Made by a program: the position numbers and the translations under genes. The notes beneath the pieces are model-generated. The model saw only the letters and a list, made by a program, of their open reading frames with translations. It had not been told where the DNA came from and did not search any database. From the NCBI GenBank assembly GCA_963714155.1, contig OY970236.1, forward strand, positions 372,001 through 436,000: a stretch of DNA of 64,000 nt, read 5' to 3'. This DNA comes from VRUE01 sp963714155 (GTDB lineage Bacteria; Actinomycetota; Thermoleophilia; Solirubrobacterales; 70-9). Of the stretch, positions 10,595 to 17,982 are shown piece by piece (the first letter of the stretch is position 1; every line of letters starts with the position of its first letter).

Positions 10595-11068
10595 CTATCC
10601 CGATGCCTCGTAGCGGAACTCGGTGTCGCCGATCCGCACCACGTCGCCGTCGATCAGCTCCGCCTCCCCGTTCAGGGTCGCGTCATTGAGCAGGGTGCCG
10701 TTGGTGGAGTTCATGTCCTCTACGTATGTGCGTCGGTCGCGAGTGAAGATCCTGGCGTGCACACCGGAGGCATAACGGTCCTCGATCCGCACGTCGGCCT
10801 CGGCGGAGCGACCGATCGAGAGCCCGCCGATCAGATCGAAGCGCTCGCCGGGGTCGAGGCCGCCGCCGCGTTCGGCAATCAGCCAAGCGTCGGTGACGCT
10901 GGGCTGCGAGGAGAGGCCGGGGACCTGGTGGAAGCCGGTCGCATCGGGCGCCGGCGAGACGGTGCGGCGCAGATCCTTGAGCGCGCTGCGGGCAACCCAG
11001 AGCAGGAAGAGGTAGAGGACGGCGAGGAAGCCGAACTTGAGGAAGACGGAGATGGGCTCGTAGTCCAC
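10595..11068 (-). CDS. fhaB: Membrane-anchored FHA-domain protein (FhaB/FipA type)
   Basis: 157 residues: an N-terminal membrane helix (residues ~8-26, FLKFGFLAVLYLFLLWVARSA) and a C-terminal FHA domain (~75-150) with the phosphothreonine-recognition residues GRSAEADVRI, YASGVHARIF and MNSTNGTLLN. FHA domains read phosphothreonines, so this is a membrane adaptor recruited by the operon's kinases; in mycobacteria FhaB/FipA acts with the division and elongation machinery. The start is GTG 11068. It sits between fhaA and pstP with short spacers. Confidence 0.92.
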   Translation of the reverse strand: MDYEPISVFLKFGFLAVLYLFLLWVARSALKDLRRTVSPAPDATGFHQVPGLSSQPSVTDAWLIAERGGGLDPGERFDLIGGLSIGRSAEADVRIEDRYASGVHARIFTRDRRTYVEDMNSTNGTLLNDATLNGEAELIDGDVVRIGDTEFRYEASG

Positions 11069-11081
11069 TAGCGCCGGGCGC

Positions 11082-11855
11082 TCACTGCTCGATCTCGAAC
11101 AGGAAGGTCGTGGTGCCGACCGTCACCTGGTCCCCGGGACTGAGCCGCGAGGAGGAGACGCGCCGGCCGTTCACCTTGATGCCATTGGTCGAGCCGAGGT
11201 CGGCGATCGTCCAGTCGCCGGTCTGCGAGCGGCGCAGCTCGGCATGTCGGCGGGAGACGTTGGGGTCGCTGAGCACGCACTCGGCCCCCTTGGAGCGACC
11301 GATCGTCGCCCGCGGGCCCTCGAGCACGTAACGGCGGTCGTCGAGGGAGACGACGGCGCGGGTGGCGACCATCGCTTCCGCCCGCTGTTCGGGACTTGCC
11401 GCGGCGGCGGGGCGCTCCTTGACCGCCGAGTAGACCATCGTGTGGCCCTCTTCGCCCTGGACCGGCGCCTCGCCCTCGTGCGCCGGCGGCTTGACCAGTC
11501 TGGTCTGAATGCCGAACTCGCCGAGGCGCAGGCGCTCGTCGGTCTTGAACTCGACCGCCGGCCGGGTGAGCAGGTCGTAGTCGCGGCGGCGGGCGTGCTC
11601 GAGCAAGTAGCCCGAGAGCTCCTGCTCGAGCGAGCGCTCATAGCCCTCGAGCTTGGCCCGGTCCTTGCTGGAGAGGAAGACGGTGTACTCGTTGGGCACG
11701 TAGACGCGGGCCACGCCGGCGGTCTTGTGGGCGTCCATCTCCTTGGCCAGCTTGCGGGCGAGCTCGACCGGCTGCACCTCGGAGCTGAAGGCGCGGCTGA
11801 AGACCCCCTCGACGAGGCCTTCGATCCGACTCTCGAGGTTACGTAGAACGCTGAT
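11082..11855 (-). CDS. fhaA: FhaA-type protein: DUF3662 + FHA domain, probable ATC start
   Basis: Cytoplasmic adaptor of ~257 residues. The N-terminal DUF3662 region contains SRIEGLVEGVFSRAF, ELARKLAKEMD and RVYVPNEYTVFLS; the C-terminal FHA domain has TIGRSKGAECVL, NVSRRHAELR and DLGSTNGIKVNGR. The first canonical start (GTG 11777) would delete about 26 residues (SVLRNLESRIEG and following) that belong to the family's N-terminus. In frame, exactly where homologues have Met, the codon is ATC (11855-11853), preceded by AAGGAG and a 6-nt spacer; no ATG/GTG/TTG occurs in frame between it and the upstream kinase stop. I therefore place the start at ATC, or suspect a single-base error. In mycobacteria FhaA binds phosphorylated MviN. 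Confidence 0.85.
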   Translation of the reverse strand: MSVLRNLESRIEGLVEGVFSRAFSSEVQPVELARKLAKEMDAHKTAGVARVYVPNEYTVFLSSKDRAKLEGYERSLEQELSGYLLEHARRRDYDLLTRPAVEFKTDERLRLGEFGIQTRLVKPPAHEGEAPVQGEEGHTMVYSAVKERPAAAASPEQRAEAMVATRAVVSLDDRRYVLEGPRATIGRSKGAECVLSDPNVSRRHAELRRSQTGDWTIADLGSTNGIKVNGRRVSSSRLSPGDQVTVGTTTFLFEIEQ

Positions 11856-11915
11856 CGTTGGCTCCTTTTCGCGGGCGCGGATGCGCCCGGGGTCGCGGCA
11901 AAACCGGCTCGAATC

Positions 11916-12836
11916 CTACGGGAGCAGGGCGCCGTGACCGACGGCGAGCCAAGCACCCAGGGCGGCGGCGAGGGCAACCGCGGCGAGGCGCAGGGGTACG
12001 GCGCGCTCGCTGCGGGGGGCATCCGCGGCGAGGCGGTCGAGCGATCCCTCGATCTCGCCGCCCAGCTCCTCCAGGGACGGGCGCCGATCCGGGCGGGTCT
12101 GCAGGCAGGCGTCGACCGTCTCGCAGAGCGCGCGCGGCAGGTCGGGGCGCAACCGGCGCAGCGGGCGCATACGGGTGCCGATCGCCCGCGCCGTAGCTGC
12201 CGGCGTTGCGCGGCGGGTCGGGTTTTCGCCACTCCAGCTCTCGTAGAGCATCAGGCCCAGGGCGTAGACGTCGGCCTCGGGCCCGGCGGTGCGGCCCTCG
12301 GCCTGCTCCGGGGCCATGTAGGCCAGCGTGCCGACGACGTCACCGGGCGCGGTCAGAGCGGCGGCGTCGGCGAGGCGGGCGACGCCGAAGTCCATCAGCT
12401 TCGCGCTCGGCTCACCGGCGTCGGTGACGAGGACGTTCTGCGGCTTGATGTCGCGGTGGACGACGGCGCGCTCGTGGGCGTGGTCGAGCGCCTCGCAGAG
12501 GTCGGCACCGATCTCGCCGATTTCGCGATCGCTGAGGGTGCCGTCGCGGTTGAGCTGGGCCAGGGTCGAGCCGTCGACCAGCTCGGTGACGAGCAGGGCG
12601 TTGCCGTCCTCCTCGCCCATCTCATAGAGCGTCACGATGCCCGGGTGATTCAGCCGTGCGGCGGCCTGTGCCTCGCGCAGGACGCGCTCGGATCCCGGCG
12701 CGCCAGACGATTCGATTGCCTTGACCGCAACCGGGCGCTCGAGGCGCCCATCCCAGGCCTCATAGACCGTGCCGAAACCGCCGCTGCCGATGCGGCGCTC
12801 GATCAAGAAGCGGTTGAGGACGAGCGAACCGACCAA
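11916..12836 (-). CDS. Ser/Thr protein kinase, first gene of the cell-wall operon (PknA-like)
   Basis: The kinase domain fills most of the protein: IGSGGFGTVYEAWD, VAVKAIES, AVVHRDIKPQN, DFGVARL and GTLAYMAPEQ. A C-terminal hydrophobic helix (LRLAAVALAAALGAWLAVG) would anchor it, with almost nothing outside, so it has no sensor domain, like mycobacterial PknA. The frame is open to GTG/ATG codons up to 12932, but the best start is TTG 12836 with GGAG six nt upstream, giving MVGSLVLNRFLIERRIG and 306 residues. It leads the operon fhaA-fhaB-pstP-rodA-pbpA-pknB-ddl and is divergent from the CARDB-like gene. Confidence 0.9.
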   Translation of the reverse strand: MVGSLVLNRFLIERRIGSGGFGTVYEAWDGRLERPVAVKAIESSGAPGSERVLREAQAAARLNHPGIVTLYEMGEEDGNALLVTELVDGSTLAQLNRDGTLSDREIGEIGADLCEALDHAHERAVVHRDIKPQNVLVTDAGEPSAKLMDFGVARLADAAALTAPGDVVGTLAYMAPEQAEGRTAGPEADVYALGLMLYESWSGENPTRRATPAATARAIGTRMRPLRRLRPDLPRALCETVDACLQTRPDRRPSLEELGGEIEGSLDRLAADAPRSERAVPLRLAAVALAAALGAWLAVGHGALLP

Positions 12837-12892
12837 TGCACTCTCCGGCTTCGCCGCGAATCCGCTTCCTCCTGCGACATACTCCCTGCTTC

Positions 12893-13936
12893 TTGGAGGA
12901 TTCCGCCCCCACCCGGCCCGGTCGACGGCCACGGCCTCGTCGTCGCCCCGAGCGTCAACAGATCCTGCTGCGCCGTGGGCTTGCCCTCGGCGGCGGCTTG
13001 CTGCTGCTGATCGTGCTCGTGCTCGGCGTCAAGGGCTGCCTCGACGCGCGCAAGAACAGGGCGCTGAGCGACTACGCCCGCAACGTCACCCAGATCGTCG
13101 AAGAGACCGACCAGACGAGCAAAACCTTCTTCGACAAGCTCGATGACCCCGGCAGCCTCTCGGTGACCGAATTCATCAACCAGGTCAGCGCCGACCGCAG
13201 CGCGATGGACAACTACGCCAGCCGCATCGACGGCCTCGACACCCCCGGCGACATGAGCCACGCCCAGAACGCGCTCGAGCTGGTCTACGAGCTGCGGTCC
13301 AGCGCGATGAACGAAATCGCCGAAAAGATGAGCACCGCGCTCGGCGACGTCGGCTCGGAGCAAGCGACGAAAAGCATCGCCGTGCAGATGCGCAAGCTGC
13401 TTGGCTCCGACGCCCTCTACGCGGCGGTGGCGCGGCCGGAGATCAACGGCGTCCTCGCCGCCAACGGGATCGACGGCTCCGACGTGCCGAAAAGCATCTT
13501 CCTCGCCGACGAAACCCGCTGGCTGGACGAAAGCGAAGTGAGCGCCGCGCTCGGCGCGGTCAGCGGCTCCAGCAGCGGTGCGGCGACGGCGGGCGTGCAC
13601 GGTCTCGGCTTGGTCGGCACCAACATCAACGGCACCGAACTGAGCGCTGAATCGACCACCTCGGTTGGCGGCGAAGGCACCCCCGAAGTCGAAGTGGAAG
13701 TCGCCAACCAGGGCGAATCGACCGAGAACGGGATCAACGTCTCGGTCAGCGTCAGCGACGGCACCACCCTCTCGGGGACGATCGACAGCATCGGCGCCGG
13801 AGAATCGTCGAGCGTCTTGATCCCGCTGACGCCGGCGCCAAGTGGCGAAGTAACGCTGGAAGTCGAAGTCGACACGGTGCCCGGCGAGCAGGTCTCCACC
13901 AACAACGAAGCCAGCTACACAGTCGCCTTCGAATAG
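12893..13936 (+). CDS. Membrane-anchored protein with C-terminal CARDB-like domain, function unknown
   Basis: About 347 residues. A basic N-terminus (RPGRRPRPRRRPERQ) is followed by one membrane helix (LALGGGLLLLIVLVLGVKG), leaving a ~300-residue extracellular part. Its middle section is helical (NVTQIVEETDQTSKTFF, MDNYASRIDGLDTPGDM). The C-terminal ~90 residues (VEVEVANQGESTENGI, GAGESSSVLIPL, VSTNNEASYTV) match the CARDB/APHP Ig-like adhesion fold. Starts considered: ATG 12836, which overlaps the divergent kinase start, or TTG 12893, which has a CATACT -10-like box 9 nt upstream; I prefer the second. Its position opposite the pkn operon suggests a cell-envelope role, but no function can be assigned. 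Confidence 0.8.
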   Translation: MEDSAPTRPGRRPRPRRRPERQQILLRRGLALGGGLLLLIVLVLGVKGCLDARKNRALSDYARNVTQIVEETDQTSKTFFDKLDDPGSLSVTEFINQVSADRSAMDNYASRIDGLDTPGDMSHAQNALELVYELRSSAMNEIAEKMSTALGDVGSEQATKSIAVQMRKLLGSDALYAAVARPEINGVLAANGIDGSDVPKSIFLADETRWLDESEVSAALGAVSGSSSGAATAGVHGLGLVGTNINGTELSAESTTSVGGEGTPEVEVEVANQGESTENGINVSVSVSDGTTLSGTIDSIGAGESSSVLIPLTPAPSGEVTLEVEVDTVPGEQVSTNNEASYTVAFE

Positions 13937-13946
13937 GCGGTCGGGC

Positions 13947-14792
13947 GTGCGGATCGCCTATCTGGGACCGGCCGGGACCTTCACCGAGGACGCGCTCGCT
14001 GAGATCGAGATCGCCGGTGAGAGCATCGAGCGACTGCGCATGCCCTCGATCCATGACTCGATCCTCGCCGTCGAGCAGGGTGAGGCGGAGCGGGCCTTCG
14101 TGCCAATCGAGAACTCGATCGAGGGCTCGGTGCGCAACACCCTCGACACCCTCGCCTTCGAGACCAACTCGGTGGCGATCGTCGGCGAGTACGACTTCAC
14201 CGTTCACCCGGTGTTGATGGCGCGCGAGCAGATCGAGCTGGGGCAGGTCGGCGCCGTCCTCTCCCATCCCCAACCGCTCTCGCAGTGCGCCCGCTTCCTG
14301 CGCGAGAACCTGCCCGCCGCGGAGCTGCGGCCGCTGAGCAGCACGGCGGAGGCGGCGCGGCTGGTCGGCGAGTCGAGCGAGCCCTGGGCGGCGATCGGGG
14401 CGCTTACGGCCGCCGAGCTGTATGGCTGCACCGTCCTGCGCGAGGGGATCGAGGACGAGGCCAACAACGTCACCCGCTTTGTCTGGATCGCCCCGGAGGC
14501 GGAGAAAGCGAACGATGGTTCCGCTGGCGAGGCTTGGAAGACCTCGCTTGTCTTCTCTGAGCTCGGCGAAGACCACCCCGGTGCGCTGGTCGAGGCGCTG
14601 CAGGAGTTTTCCTCACGGCAGGTCAACCTGACCCGGATCGAGTCGCGGCCACTGAGGCTCGGATTGGGCCGCTACATGTTCTTCTGCGACCTCGACGGAG
14701 CGCTCTCCGAGGCGCCCGTCGAGGAGGCCGTTGGGGCGCTGCGGAGCAAGGCAGAGTCGGTTCGAATCTTGGGGTCGTACCCGACTGCGTAG
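13947..14792 (+). CDS. pheA: Prephenate dehydratase
   Basis: Monofunctional prephenate dehydratase, 281 residues, converting prephenate to phenylpyruvate in phenylalanine synthesis. The catalytic domain (1-180) starts MRIAYLGPAGTFTEDA and includes IENSIEGSV, LSHPQPLSQC and the essential Thr-Arg-Phe (NNVTRFVWI). The C-terminal ACT domain (~195-275) contains the phenylalanine-sensing ESRP motif (RIESRPLR), so feedback inhibition by Phe is expected. The GTG start at 13947 lies 10 nt behind the CARDB-like gene stop. Confidence 0.95.
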   Translation: MRIAYLGPAGTFTEDALAEIEIAGESIERLRMPSIHDSILAVEQGEAERAFVPIENSIEGSVRNTLDTLAFETNSVAIVGEYDFTVHPVLMAREQIELGQVGAVLSHPQPLSQCARFLRENLPAAELRPLSSTAEAARLVGESSEPWAAIGALTAAELYGCTVLREGIEDEANNVTRFVWIAPEAEKANDGSAGEAWKTSLVFSELGEDHPGALVEALQEFSSRQVNLTRIESRPLRLGLGRYMFFCDLDGALSEAPVEEAVGALRSKAESVRILGSYPTA

Positions 14793-14806
14793 AATTCCCG
14801 AGCAAT

Positions 14807-15313
14807 ATGGCACGCGTCCTTGTCCTCAATGCGACGTATGAGCCGATCAACGTGTGCACGTTGAGAAGGGCTGCTGTGCTGCTGCTCAAGGAGAAGGCGG
14901 AGCTACTGGAGCGCCGTCAGGGGGCAATCCACTCCGAGCACATGACGATGGAGCGCCCCGATGTGATCCGCTTGGTCAACTACGTGCGGATCCCCCGCGA
15001 AGCGCACCGCCGCAAGATCACCCGCCGCGCCGTCCTCGCCCGCGACTCCTGGACCTGCCAGTACTGCGGCTCGCGCAAATCCGGCCTCACCGTCGACCAC
15101 GTCATCCCCCGCAGCCGCGGCGGCAAATCCGTCTGGGAGAACATCGTCGCCGCCTGTGCATCCTGCAACCGGCGCAAGGGCAACCGCTTGCCGCGGGAGA
15201 TCCACATGCACCCCAAGAACACCCCCAAGGCGCCGGGGCCCACGGTCTTCATCCAGGTGGCCAGCCCGAGCATCCCGAGCAACTGGCAGCAGTACCTGCC
15301 CGCTGCCGCGTAG
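14807..15313 (+). CDS. HNH endonuclease family protein
   Basis: 168 residues. The N-terminal half (MARVLVLNATYEPINVC) is the conserved region of the widespread actinobacterial HNH family; the HNH/zinc core is CQYCG ... VDHVIPRSRGG ... NIVAACASCNRRKGN, with both CxxC pairs for structural zinc and the catalytic His. The cellular role of this chromosomal family is not established; it is not linked to a phage or restriction system here. A TAGAAT box at 14790-14795 lies 11 nt before the ATG and could give a nearly leaderless message. It converges on gyrA with an 11-nt gap. Confidence 0.9.
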   Translation: MARVLVLNATYEPINVCTLRRAAVLLLKEKAELLERRQGAIHSEHMTMERPDVIRLVNYVRIPREAHRRKITRRAVLARDSWTCQYCGSRKSGLTVDHVIPRSRGGKSVWENIVAACASCNRRKGNRLPREIHMHPKNTPKAPGPTVFIQVASPSIPSNWQQYLPAAA

Positions 15314-15324
15314 GGCGCCGGCCT

Positions 15325-17841
15325 CTACTCGGTCGGCTCAGCCAACTGCTCTTGCTCGTCCGGCTCGTCAGTAGGCGAGTCATCGTCGACCACAAGCGCA
15401 ACGGCTGAAACGCTGTCGTCGTCCTTCATGTTCATCACGCGGACTCCCTGGGTCGGTCGGCCCATCTGGGAGATACCGCCGGCGCGGGTGCGCTGGACCA
15501 TGCCGTTCTGGGAGATGAAGAGGAGGTCTTGGTGCTCGCGGACGATCAGGGCGCCGGCGAGGCCGCCCTTCTTTTCGGTCAGCTTCGCGGTGAGGACACC
15601 CTTGGTGCCGCGACCCTTGATCGGGTACTCGGAGACCGAGGTGCGCTTGCCGTAGCCGTTCTCGGTGACGACGAAGAGCTCGGAGTCGTCGCGGGCGATG
15701 TCCATCGCCAGCACGCGGTTGGGCTTGCCGTTGACCTTGGCCGAGACGTTCATGCCTTTGACGCCGCTGGTGTCACGGCCCATCGGCCGCACTTTCTCCT
15801 CGGAGAAGCGGGAGGCGTGGCCGGATTTGGAGACGAGCAGGATGTCGTCTTCGCCTGAGGTGAGGCGCACCTGAACCAGCTCGTCGGAGTCGCGGATCTT
15901 GATCGCGATGATCCCGTCGGCGCGGATCGGTGTGTTGTAGGCCGTGAACTCGGTCTTCTTGACCAGGCCCTCGGCGGTGGCGAAGACGAGGTACTTGTTC
16001 TCGCTGAAGTCGCGGGTCGGGATCACCGCCGTCACCTTCTCGCCGTCGCGCAGGGGCAAGACGTTGACCAGGGCCCGGCCTTTCGCGGTTCGCGCTCCCT
16101 CGGGAAGCTCGTAGACCTTGAGCCGGTAGACCTTGCCGCGGTTGGTGAAGAAGAGCAGGAAGTCGTGGGTCGAGCAGATGTGCAGGTGCTCGATGTAGTC
16201 GTCCTCCTTGAGGTCCATCCCCATCACGCCGCGACCGCCGCGGTGCTGTTGGCGGTAGGTCGCGAGAGGCAGCCGCTTGGCGTAGCCCGAGTGGGTGATC
16301 GAGATCACCATCTGCTGGTCGGCGATCATGTCCTCGATGTTCATGTCGCCCTCGAAGTGGGTGACTTCGGTGCGGCGCTCGTCGCCGTAGCGCTGGTCGA
16401 CCTCGTCGAGCTCCTCGACGATCACCGCGTCGATCCGGGCGGGGTCACCGAGGATCGCCCGCAGCTCGGCGATCCGCTTGGCCAGTTCTTCGTGCTCCTC
16501 GCGCAGCTTGTCGGACTCCAGCGCGGTGAGGCGGGCAAGGCGCATGTCGAGGATCGCCTGAGCCTGCTCTTCGGAGAGCTCGAAGCGCTCGATCAGGCCC
16601 GCCTTGGCCGCGTCGGTGTCGGCAGAACCACGAATCAGCGCGATCACCGCGTCGAGGTTCTCGAGCGCGATCAGCAGCCCCTCGAGGATGTGGGCGCGGG
16701 CCTCGGCGCGGCGCAGCTCGTACTGAGTGCGGCGGATCACGACCTCGCGCTGGTGGTTGACGTAGTGCTCGATCAGCTCCTTGAGGCCGAGCGTCTTCGG
16801 TACCCCGTCGACGAGCGCGACCATGTTGATCCCGAAGGTGCTCTGCATCGCCGTGCGCTTGTAGAGCTGGTTGAGCACGACCTCAGGCGGGTCGCCGCCG
16901 CGCTTGGTCTCGATCACCAGGCGCATGCCGTTGCGGTCGGACTCGTCGCGCAGGTCAGAGATGCCGGTGATCTTTTTGTCGCGGACGAGGTCGGCGATCT
17001 TCGTGATCAGGCCGCCTTCGCCGCCCTTCTTGACCATGAACGGCAGCTCGGTGACGATGATCGCGTCGCGGCCACCCTTCATCGGCTCGACGTGAGCGCG
17101 AGCGCGGACGCGGACCGAGGCGCGGCCGGAGGCATAGGCATCCGCGACCCCTTCGGCACTCATGATGCCGCCGCCGGGGAAGTCAGGGCCCTTGACGTGC
17201 TCCATCAGGCCGGCCAGATCGATTCCGGGATTGGCGATATAGGCCTTGACCGCGCCGATCGACTCGCTCAGGTTGTGCGGCGGGATGTTGGTCGCCATTC
17301 CGACCGCGATCCCGGACGAGCCGTTGACCAGCAGGTTGGGAAAGCGCGCTGGCAGGACAAGCGGCTCCTGCTGGGACTCGTCGTAGTTCGGTCCCCACTC
17401 GACCGTGTCGGCGTCGATGTCGCGCAGCAGCTCGGTCGAGAGGCGCGCCAGGCGGGCCTCGGTGTACCGCATCGCGGCGGGCGGGTCATCGTCGATCGAG
17501 CCGAAGTTGCCCTGGCCGTCGACGAGCATGTAGCGCAACGAGAAGGGCTGCGCCATCCGTGCCAGCGTGTCGTAGATCGCCGAGTCACCGTGCGGGTGGT
17601 ACTTGCCCATCACCTCGCCGACGATGAAGGCGGACTTGCGGTAGGGACGGTTGGGCTGCAGGGCCAAGTCGTGCATCGCGTAGAGGACGCGGCGATGCAC
17701 CGGCTTGAGCCCGTCGCGGACGTCGGGCAGGGCGCGACCGACGATCACGCTCATCGCGTAGTCGAGATACGACGAGCGCATCTCGGTCGTCAGCTCGCGC
17801 TCCTCGATCCGCCCTCCGGTAAGTGCTTCTGCGCCCTCCAC
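15325..17841 (-). CDS. gyrA: DNA gyrase subunit A
   Basis: 838-residue breakage-reunion subunit of gyrase. It starts with RALPDVRDGLKPVHRR; the catalytic tyrosine is in AAMRYTEARLARLS; the quinolone region reads HPHGDSAIYD, i.e. the susceptible-type Ser and Asp are both present. The C-terminal beta-pinwheel carries the GyrA box as QHRGGRG, which defines a gyrase rather than topoisomerase IV, so negative supercoiling is expected. It ends in an acidic tail (DDDSPTDEPDEQEQLAEPTE). Downstream of gyrB on the minus strand, separated by 141 nt that include a small hairpin (17912-17929). Confidence 0.97.
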   Translation of the reverse strand: MEGAEALTGGRIEERELTTEMRSSYLDYAMSVIVGRALPDVRDGLKPVHRRVLYAMHDLALQPNRPYRKSAFIVGEVMGKYHPHGDSAIYDTLARMAQPFSLRYMLVDGQGNFGSIDDDPPAAMRYTEARLARLSTELLRDIDADTVEWGPNYDESQQEPLVLPARFPNLLVNGSSGIAVGMATNIPPHNLSESIGAVKAYIANPGIDLAGLMEHVKGPDFPGGGIMSAEGVADAYASGRASVRVRARAHVEPMKGGRDAIIVTELPFMVKKGGEGGLITKIADLVRDKKITGISDLRDESDRNGMRLVIETKRGGDPPEVVLNQLYKRTAMQSTFGINMVALVDGVPKTLGLKELIEHYVNHQREVVIRRTQYELRRAEARAHILEGLLIALENLDAVIALIRGSADTDAAKAGLIERFELSEEQAQAILDMRLARLTALESDKLREEHEELAKRIAELRAILGDPARIDAVIVEELDEVDQRYGDERRTEVTHFEGDMNIEDMIADQQMVISITHSGYAKRLPLATYRQQHRGGRGVMGMDLKEDDYIEHLHICSTHDFLLFFTNRGKVYRLKVYELPEGARTAKGRALVNVLPLRDGEKVTAVIPTRDFSENKYLVFATAEGLVKKTEFTAYNTPIRADGIIAIKIRDSDELVQVRLTSGEDDILLVSKSGHASRFSEEKVRPMGRDTSGVKGMNVSAKVNGKPNRVLAMDIARDDSELFVVTENGYGKRTSVSEYPIKGRGTKGVLTAKLTEKKGGLAGALIVREHQDLLFISQNGMVQRTRAGGISQMGRPTQGVRVMNMKDDDSVSAVALVVDDDSPTDEPDEQEQLAEPTE

Positions 17842-17982
17842 TTAGATCACGTCCCTCAAACGGACGCGAAAACCAAGCAGGTCGGGGGATGCAGGGAGGC
17901 CGACGAGGGGAGCGCACCTGTTGGTGCGTGACCCGAGGAGGCCGACCGAAGACCCGAGATGCGCCGGTTTGCAGCGTCCGCG

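Noticed and set aside
17912..17929. GCGCACC-TGTT-GGTGCGT hairpin in the gyrB-gyrA spacer as a terminator
   Set aside because: No U-tract after it on either strand; may be only a structural element, and gyrBA continuity is expected.
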